Shown: positions 55,892-64,000 of the stretch, one piece after another
Layout of the letters: each line of letters opens with the position of its first letter
Position numbering within the stretch: the first letter of the stretch is position 1
NCBI GenBank assembly: GCA_019188255.1
Contig: JAETXT010000012.1
Coordinates: forward strand, 496,001-560,000
Direction: 5' to 3'
DNA: 64,000 nt
Origin: Verticillium longisporum
Taxonomy: Eukaryota > Ascomycota > Sordariomycetes > Glomerellales > Plectosphaerellaceae
Notes under the pieces: generated by a model
What the model saw: the letters and a program-made list of their open reading frames with translations, nothing else
What the model was told of the DNA's origin: nothing
The model's database searches: none
Position numbers and translations under genes: made by a program

Positions 55892-58800
55892 TCATGCCAT
55901 CTCCAAATCACGCACAAAGTGCGACCCCCCAGCACATCGGTAGCCTCCGGCCTGCTTGATCCAGGCGTAGCCAACTGGGCAACGCCCACTAAGCGCTAAT
56001 CTCCTTCTGGCCTCAGCCTCTTGTCGGCGTCTGTTCTCTTCTTCAATCAATTCACCCATGATGCGGTCCAATTCTCCGTCGTCTGCAGTTTTCTTCGTCT
56101 CAAGCATCGACTGATACTGTTCTTCCCGCTCGCCCTCCGCCTGAGCATCCTTCTGCAGCTGCTCCCAAACTTCATCGCTCACGCCAGCATCGCGGATGCT
56201 GTCATTCTGGAAGCGAATGTCGGGCTCTGGGCTCGAAGGAGGGGTCAAGTCGTCCTCCTTGGCGCCCTGCGGCGATGTCTCCGTCGTCCTTTCTTCATGT
56301 TGGTGCATCAACGTCGGCTCCGCGATTGGTGGGGAAAGGAGAGAGAGATCTGCTACTCCTGTGGTGAGTTGATGGGACACTTGCTTTTCACGGCCGTGAC
56401 GTTCGTGCAGCATCTTCTGCAGCTGGCCGAGAACGACATCCTCTGAGACTAGGATACAGTGACCGCCGCCTTCTTTGAGACCCCGGAGGCCAACATTGAA
56501 AACATCCTTAGCAAGGGTCTCGACGTCGCGTGCGCTCGCCCAGGATGTTTGCTTTGACAGGCCGTCAAACAAGCGCAGGGCATCCAGTTCAAACCGCCTC
56601 GACGGTCGCTCTAAGCAGCCGAGGTCGAGATCACCCTTCGGTCCCTTCAGCCTTTGCTTCTGCTTTTGAAGCGTTCTCGTCAATAGCTCAAGGCAACTGC
56701 CTGGGTCGAGGCTATAAAAGTCAATGGTTTCAGGAAAGCGGCTTGTCATACCAGGGTTGACGTTCATCAAGCGGTTGATATCGTTCTCGTAGCCGGCCAG
56801 AATTATTACCAGGCTTCCTTTATACTTGTCTTTGGTGACGGCATCGACCAACTCGTCGAGAGCTTCTTTTGCAAATTGGCCATTTGCCAGACGATAGGCT
56901 TCGTCAATCAGAAGGACGCGCCCCAGAGCTTTGTCAAGGAGCTGTTGCACTTTGGGCCCTGTCTGCCCAACAAACTGTCCGATTAAATCCGTGGCGGAGC
57001 AATCGAGGACGTCTGCGCTAGCCAAAAAGCCCATGTCCATGAAGACCTTTCCCATCTTTCTAGCCGTCGATGTTTTGCCTGTCCCTGGCGGCCCTCGGAA
57101 TAGGAAGTTGAATGGAACTTGCCCTTTCGGATCCATGCCCAGACGTTTCGACGTGCGAACGATGTCTTGATAGCCTTGTAGGATTGCGATGATCTTCTCG
57201 CAGCCCACAGTGCCCTCGAAGAGCATTGGGATGTTTGTCTGACTACGTTGCATGCGCTCGAAATCCACATCAAAGTCGACAGCTCCAAGAGTAACCCTGT
57301 GCTCTGTTTGGCCGAGAGACAATCGCTTCTGGTGGCTTCCTTTGGCTTGGTCAAGCAGTATATCAATCTCGCCAGCGTTGCCAAAGTTGGGTCGGTTGCG
57401 GGCCCGCTCCAGCACCTCGATAGCGACGGTTTTTGCTTGGTCTGTAGCTTTGAACCCTTGTTGCTTCAACTTAAGGTCCAAGATCTTTCGAAGATCGTTA
57501 TTGTCAAAGTCTTCGAAGACAAAGGCAGACGCCAGCGGGAAGCGTCTGCTGAGGCCAGGGTTAACGTTTTGAAACATCTCCTCCAGTTGGTCCTTGTATC
57601 CCAGGAGTAAGACACATCTATCGTCACCGGGGGTGCTCTGGACCTCAGCTACAATGGTATCGATGACGGCAGTCCTGTAAGGGTCTGTAGTTCCCCCACC
57701 TTGCGTACCACCCCCGCCGTAGAGACCGCATGCTTCGTCGATGACGAGGACTTTGCCAACCGTGGCTGCGAGGATGCCTCTAGTCTGCTGCTCCGACTGG
57801 CCCATGGCTGCACCGACGAAATCCGAGGGGTTTTTGACAATAACCTCTCCACTAGAGAGCAGCCCCAGGTCGACTAGAATTTGACCGTAAATCTTCGCCA
57901 CCGTGGTCTTCCCGGTACCTGGGCTGCCTGAGAAGACGCGGTTGAGCGAGAACTGTATGACAGGCTCTTCAACCATCTCACGTTGATAGTTCGCCTGGAT
58001 GGTACCCAAAAGCATTTGTACAGACTCTTTGACTGAAGAGAGGCCAACCAGACCTTGCAGTTTCCCCCATGATGTGGAGTTCCGAAGCGCATTGGTCGGC
58101 TGTGGCCCGGTGAGGTCTTCCTTAGTCAATTTGAGGTCATCTGGTTGCAATCCCCTGCGTCTCTCGCTCCGCAGACGGTCGGCTTGCCGCATGCAAATCC
58201 TGGAGAACGCGTTTTCGACAGCTCTGGCATTGCCGAATCCCTCCGTACCACGGCCCGTTCCCAGTCGGCGTGCAACGATCCGGCAGAACAGCCCTTGCAG
58301 GCCGTCTTCGACTGTCATTCGTCCGCCAAACTTCTTGTTGATTTGACGCTCCAATATTCTCAAGAGTTCTTTGTCATCATAGCCTGCGAACTTCATCTCC
58401 AGCGGGAATCGACTGGGGAAGCCAGGATTATGCGCAAAAAACGTCTCCATCTGCTTGGTGTAGCCAGCAAGGACAAAAACAACCATTCCTGTAAGATTCT
58501 CGACCTCGGCGAGGAGGAAGTCGAGAACAGCACGACCTCCTGGGCTGTTACCTGAAGACAGCTGGTACGCTTCATCAATGAAGATGACGCCACCTCCGTT
58601 TTCAAGAACCTTTTCAATCAGGGTCTGGCAACCGGCCACACCCATGGAAGCCAGCTTCGAGCCTGTGGTTTCTTCGAATTCACTGCCTGCAATGACTGCC
58701 AGCGAGGTAAGAAATTTGGCGTAGATTCTGGCCACAGTTGTTTTGCCTTGAGGGGGGGTTATCAGTCAGATTTCTAGGTCTTGTTATGGGCTGCAAAATC

Positions 58801-61800
58801 CCACCGGTTCCTGGGTTCCCCAACAGACTGCAGCTGAATCTCTCGATCTTGAGAGATATCTGTTGTCTGACTGATGTGTCGACCCTGTTCTTGATAGAGA
58901 GGAAGTTCTGTTTGACCCCTTCGAGACCTATTAGGCTCATCAACGTGTCCAAAGCATCACAACTCGCGTGATCAACCCGTTTCATTTCATCCCATTATTT
59001 TTGGGCGCCTGTGTTCTCGATCTCAGATCCAGCTTTGGGCCTGCTGGATGACGCTGAATTTGCCACAGAAGCGGCTTCATTCTTCTGTTCGGTCTCGACA
59101 ATGGCCTCTTGTCTAGCCCGCGTCTGCTTCAGGGCCTGGAGATCAGCGCGTCGCTGGTCGAGCGTTTTATCTTGTTCTTGCGACGTCTGTTTGAATTTGA
59201 GCATACGACGCTCGGCCTCGATATCTTCGTCGAGTTGTTGAAGTTGGGTGCGATAGTTGGCCTCTCGAACGAGTCGTTCGCTCTCAAGTTGAAAGTTGCG
59301 TTGCGCCCTTCTCTGCAACTCCTTTTCCTTCTGACGACGTTCTTCGTCTTCTTTCAGGCACTTCGGGCAGCTTTCGGTCCCAAAACCGCATGGGGCTTTG
59401 AACTTATGCTTCCTGTCGCAGAATTGGGTCACCAGCTGGCGACACGGCGATTCGCTATGGTCCAACAGACGGTGACATCGCCGTTGGCACGTATGCAATC
59501 CGTATTTCAGCTTTCTTCCGCACGGCTCGGAGCACCCGCCATCCGGACACTTGAGGTCAAAGTCCTCAGGCCCAGCCAACATGACAATCCTGGAGGGATG
59601 CTGCTCACAGCGAACCCAAAGACCATCTTGGAGAAACTCCTTCTCGCGCAGAATGTTGAAAAACGGCACCCACACACGTTGGCCCTGGGTAGACTTTATG
59701 AATGTGTCCAAAGTTCCAATCATGATCAGGCTATTTCGTGCTCGAGATACCAAGACATTCAGTCGCTCGGGTGCCTTCATGAACCCAATATCGCCTCTGG
59801 CGTTGCTACGCGTTAGTGACGCGATGACAATGTCACTTTCTTCTCCTTGATAATTATCTAACTCGCGTCAGCCGATGTCCAAAGTCCAGGGGCATGTGTT
59901 TCGCCCAATCAAGAATTGCATATCCTTCACCAACTTACCAATGGTAGAGAGCCTGATTTTCGTCTTCGCAACCAAGCTCGCCGCGGTCGTCATCAAACCA
60001 GCTCTGATGAGCTCAGCAGAGTCCATATCGTTCAGCAGTGGGTCGTTCTCCTTGCTCAGTTCGTCGCGAAGAAGCCATAGCTGTCCGAGGTAGGGAGTGA
60101 GCACAACCAGATGTGAATTTTCATACCCCTGTTGGCCCAGGTACTTGACCAACTTAAGAACCAGCTTTGCTTCGAACGGATTCTGTTTGCTTGCACGTAA
60201 GTCCACATCGGTTTGAGAGTCGGCACCAGCTCCCTCAAGCTCGGGCTTGTCGTGGTTGATGAAGACAACTCGGCCCAAGAGACCTCGGATGGTAGGATGC
60301 TCGCTCGTCTTGTCTCCGTCAAGCAGCTCTGGGTATGTCATCTGTCGTACAAGCTGCGAGATGTCAGGGTGCATGCGATGCTGTTTGCAGAGAGTGGTGT
60401 GCCGATGGCCCTGGAGAATGAGTCGCTCGAACAAAGAGCGGTTGAGATCAAAACCGCCGCCGTGCTCAACAGTGAGAGTGTAATTGTTAACCTTGGGCCG
60501 CAGCTGCTTATGATCCCCGATCAGGATCAGTTGCTGAACGCAAGGCTGGAGAGCTGCAAGGATGTGTGCTTCGAGAATCTCTCCGGCCTCTTCGACCATG
60601 ACAACATCAGGGGCAAACGCCGAAATGAGAGATGAGTGCATAGAAGCTGCAGTCGTCGTACAGCCTACGATGCGCTTCGTCTTGATGAAATTGCGCTTCG
60701 CCTCGGCAAAGAGATAATCCACTTGTCTCTGAATCTCGTCGAATTGGGCGGTGAGCGTCTGAAGGTTCTCGATCTTTTCTCTGTATACAGCATTGGTCCA
60801 TGAGCTGTAGATAACCTTCCTTTGGGGTACAGGCATTCCCCATACACGATGTTGGCTTGGCGGCACGTACGCCAATTTCGGCTCTGGAGCTTGAGCCCCT
60901 GTCCTCCACCGTCGGAGGAGATAGTCTCTAGAAACGGCCTTGCCTTGATGTTTAGCCGTGACGAAGCCGTCATCACGCTCCATCATGAGGAATGCGTCCT
61001 AGTATGGTTGGTATTGTTCCGAGAACTCGAGATAAGAGAGCAAGTCATCAGCGGAAACCACATTGCGCCCAATTCTTTGGCAGGCTTGCTCGATTTCCGC
61101 TCGAAGGCTATTCGCCTCTTGTTGCAGCCCTTTGATCATATTGCGGCAATGATTGCTAAGATAATGCTTGCTATTGCGGAAGAGGGAGTCGGATCGGATC
61201 GGCTCAGTCGCTGCAGTATACTTCCCACCGAGACGGATCATTTTATCCTGCGATACTCCGGCAACATTGGTGAGGTCTTCCAGAAACTGGTCCAGAGCGT
61301 GGTTGGTGTAGGTGATGATGAGGATCCGGGAGTTTCTATTCGCCAAGAGGAACTGAACGGCTGTGGCCCCGATGAAGGACTTTCCCGTGCCTAGGTAAGA
61401 TACCATTAGTCGACTTGTGGCATACATGAGACGTTAACTTCATGGTGGCACACACCTGGAGGTCCTTGAATGATGGAGAGCGGACTCTCCAAGGCGTTTT
61501 TCAACGATGCCGTCTGTGATTGGTCTAGTTGGATTCTTTTGAGTCCCTTCGGGGGACTAAGTTGAATGGATGCGCTCGAGTCATTTAGGGTCCTCAACAA
61601 TTTTGCAACTTCCGGGCTAGGAGTAAAAGAGTCGTTCATGGAAGTGCCATCATCAGGAAGTACCAGCAGGTATTTTTCAAGAGGCATCTCCTTGATCGCC
61701 TTGAGTCTCTCGAGAACCGGCTCATATGCAAACACGGGGGTGTTTACGAGGACGAACTGGAGGTTTTGAGGGTTTCGGAAGGCTAACAGACCTCGACAGC

Positions 61801-62270
61801 GTGTCTTTGCCAGCGAACTGTAGACCAAATACTTTCTCTGCAAGTTGGTCGACGTCACGTACAGTGATGGCGAAGCCGATGATCTCCTTTCCACTACACA
61901 GAGCACCAAAGCTTTGATAACCCAGGATCTTCTTGTCGTCGTTGAGTAGCTTCTTTCGCTTTTGTGAGTCCATCTTATTCAGCATCTCAAGGCCTAGGCC
62001 GCATTTGATGAGGAGTGTACATCTAGGCTCGCCTTTCGGTTCCAGTGTCGATGTTGATAGGCTCAAGCATGCCGAAGACTTGTGCACGTCTCCTGCCTTT
62101 TGTCTTGCCCATCACAACATATATGTCTTCTTTGAGCTCGGCCAGCATGTCCTCCCTCAGAAGGCGATATTGGTTGTCGAGGTGTATTTGCGGCCGAGTT
62201 ATGGGTTCGGCTTCAGCAACGTCGCTTATAAGCCTTAGAGAAGGTCGGAGGGAAGAGGCAAACTCGTCGG
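55892..62270 (-). pseudogene. Giant helicase-AAA+ gene: ZNFX1/UPF1-like SF1 helicase, NFX1-type Cys/His region and three CbbX-like AAA+ domains (decayed)
   Basis: Minus-strand order: an N-terminal region from about 62270 (QYRLLREDMLAELKEDIY); SF1 helicase with Walker A GPPGTGKS split by an intron (61391-61455), VVMVEEAGEI, GDHKQLRP, and NYQGEESDIVI with LNVLVSRAR after an intron (59858-59938); a Cys/His NFX1-like stretch (CSEPCGRKLKYGLHTCQRRC...); a long charged coiled coil; then three AAA+ domains. AAA1 is GNPGTGKTTVAR (intron 58747-58804) with FIDEAYQL, AAA2 is SGSPGTGKTTVAK, and AAA3 is RGPPGTGKTSTARK with LLIDEAYRL. The C-terminus is CPVGYAWIKQAGGYRCAGGS. Lesions: frameshifts near 62030 and 61789, TAG at 60999-61001 and TAA at 58995-58997. 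Both nonsense codons are explained by C-to-T at CpA (CAG, CAA). The 5' end is lost at the AT-rich border. The AAA half (58985-55892) is otherwise clean and could still be expressed alone. Confidence 0.85.
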
Positions 62271-62459
62271 TTATCTAGCGCTACTATTAATTTAAACCTA
62301 TTAATTTAAATAGTTAAATAACTAATTAAGTTATACCTATTTTACGATTTGAATAATTAAATTACCCTATTTAGATTAATTAACTATTTAAATACTATTA
62401 ATTTATATATAAATCTCGGGATTTCTATATTCTAGTATATTATATAATTAAAAAAGAAG

Positions 62460-62500
62460 GAATTATATATAAACTTAGGCTTTAAGTTTATATATAATTC
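62460..62500. repeat. 18-bp perfect inverted repeat in the right AT-rich block
   Basis: The arms 62460-62477 (GAATTATATATAAACTTA) and 62483-62500 are separated by 5 bp. It lies directly next to the tRNA-like remnant. Chance palindromes are common in AT-rich DNA, but 18 perfect pairs is long. Confidence 0.65.
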
Positions 62501-62503
62501 GAA

Positions 62504-62577
62504 TAACTAGAATAGGATTCGAACCTATGCCTTCTATTAATAAAATTAGAATATTATATTATTAGATTATATATTCT
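62504..62577 (-). pseudogene. tRNA-like remnant (degraded tRNA gene or tRNA-derived element head)
   Basis: On the minus strand a T-arm ATAGGTTCGAATCCTAT with the exact B-box core GGTTCGAATCC is followed by TCTAGTTA, in the position of a 3' acceptor strand. Upstream, ATAATCTAATAATATAATATT resembles an A-box and D-arm (TAGTCTAATGGTATGA) after G-to-A change, and TTCTAATTTTATTAATAGAA resembles an anticodon arm. The 5' acceptor strand no longer pairs. A functional tRNA is unlikely. The anticodon cannot be assigned. Confidence 0.4.
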
Positions 62578-64000
62578 TATTATATTAAGAGTATTATAAT
62601 AATAATATTAAGAAAGCTCTAAGGGCTAATTAATCCTACCTTCTAAAATATTATATAGATATATAATATAGTTCTAAACCCTCTAGCCCTCTATTCGTAA
62701 TATTACTTTAATCCCTCTAATAACTACTTACGACCTTTACTTTCCGAATATTAACTTATTAACTTTAAGAACCTTTAATATATGCTTTATAATCTTTAAT
62801 TCGATTCTAATTTTAATAATATTATTATAATTATTAAAGACTTTATAATTAAATAATATACTAGATTCCTACTTTTTCCCTATTATAATCTAATATTATT
62901 ATCGTTTTACTTTTATATTATAGATTATATATAAAGGAGTAAAAGATCGTAGAAGCTAGATATATATTTATAGGCTCTTTATTATAGAGATCCTCGAAGG
63001 AGATATAATTAGGCTAAAATTCTAGCTCTATTAATAATATAATAAGATTTATAATATTTAGCTCTTTAAAGCTATTTTAATAACCTTTATAATAAATTAT
63101 CTATAAAAGAAATATAGAATATTCGAATCTTTAAATAAATAGATAGAAGAAGACTCTTTAAATACTTAAGAATTAATATTATAGTATATTATAATATATA
63201 AATCTTCGATAGATTAAATAGAAAAGCTTATTTTTATATTTATTATAATAATAAATTAGCTTTTTAATATCTTTAATAGTTTATATTTTAATCGGTTCTT
63301 TATATAATTAAATCCTTATATCGTCCTAATAATACCCTAAAAATAAATCTCTCTTTAATAAAGTCTCTCTAGGATTTTTACTATAAAGAAGAAATAGATA
63401 TAATATTAATTAATAACTTTAAAATCTTAGGTCTATTTTATATATAATTATTAGATTTCTCTAAATAATTTAATAATATTAACTATTTCCTATTATTATA
63501 TAAGCTATAATAGTATTTAATAATAATATTTTCTTATTCTCCGATAATAATATAGAAGCTATATAAGCTAGAATATTATAGCTTTTATTATATTTATTAT
63601 TAAAGAATAAGATATTTTAGATTATATTAGCGTTTTAATCTTAAATAATATATAGATTAATAATTTATATAATTAAAAGCTATTTTAATAATTAATTCTA
63701 TTTATAATAATTAGTAATATATTAAAATAATAAATATAATATTATAATTATATCCTAAACTTTATTAAAAGGGCTTTATTATATAGAGAGGATAATAAAG
63801 TCTTTAAATAAGAATTATAAGCCCTAGAGCTATTAAGTAATTCTTAAGATTCTCTTTATTATTAAAGGAAGAAGGGATTTATTAATAAGCTTTATAATAT
63901 TATTAAATAGGTTTATTCTTTATTATAATATAGTAAATACTTCTAAATTATTATTAAAGAAGTTTAAAAAGCTAATAATAATTTCTAAATCTATTAATAA

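Larger units (their letters stand above)
62280..64000. repeat. AT-rich RIP-type block (right side, continues beyond window)
   Basis: An abrupt drop in GC at about 62275, then 1.7 kb of very AT-rich DNA with no coding frame and with words typical of the left block. No transposon domain can be read on either strand in this short stretch. It truncates the 5' end of the helicase-AAA gene. Confidence 0.85.

Noticed and set aside
1..64000. CRISPR array, bacterial operon or phage features
   Set aside because: The sequence is eukaryotic (spliceosomal introns throughout). The short tandem repeats found have 9-15 bp units without spacers.

Overview
This window comes from a filamentous ascomycete (Pezizomycotina, most likely a Sordariomycete). 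The signs are many 50-90 bp GT-AG introns, fungal families (GH72 glucanosyltransferase, CFEM protein, Zn2Cys6 regulator, MFS porters), and a two-speed layout: GC-balanced gene DNA sits between very AT-rich blocks in which retrotransposon reading frames are riddled with TAG/TAA codons, the signature of repeat-induced point mutation (RIP). All calls come from reading the sequence; no database search was run.

Layout. 1-214 is the right end of a Fot1/pogo-like DNA transposon. 215-10421 is an AT-rich graveyard holding a dead Ty1/copia element (about 0.4-4.4 kb) and a dead Ty3/gypsy element (about 6.5-9.7 kb). 10422-12282 is a complete, unmutated Fot1-like transposon whose last 212 bp match the copy at the left edge exactly. 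12285-13235 is more AT-rich debris. From 13.2 to 20.7 kb come a copper amine oxidase with an internal deletion, a 5'-truncated GMC oxidoreductase remnant and an intact anion:cation symporter-type MFS gene. 20.7-38.3 kb is gene-poor: the GPI-anchored GEL/GAS glucanosyltransferase is the only certain intact gene, with one small hypothetical ORF, one decayed membrane-protein gene and a broken BIR-domain gene. A CFEM gene (38.3 kb), a glycosyltransferase-like gene with an in-frame stop (40-41.3 kb) and a frameshifted MDR oxidoreductase (41.5-42.8 kb) follow.

43.5-55.4 kb looks like a catabolic cluster: a sugar porter diverges from an intronless GH3 beta-glucosidase that has a PA14 insert and no signal peptide; next come a Zn2Cys6 regulator and a second sugar porter with a 4-nt microexon. 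The likely logic is import of an oligosaccharide or glycoside, intracellular hydrolysis, and local control.

55.9-62.3 kb is a very large minus-strand gene joining a UPF1/ZNFX1-type SF1 helicase, an NFX1-like Cys/His region and three CbbX-like AAA+ domains. It carries two nonsense codons of RIP type, two frameshifts and a truncated 5' end where AT-rich DNA (62.28-64 kb) begins. About half of the genes between the two AT blocks are broken, which suggests an accessory or subtelomere-like region in decay.
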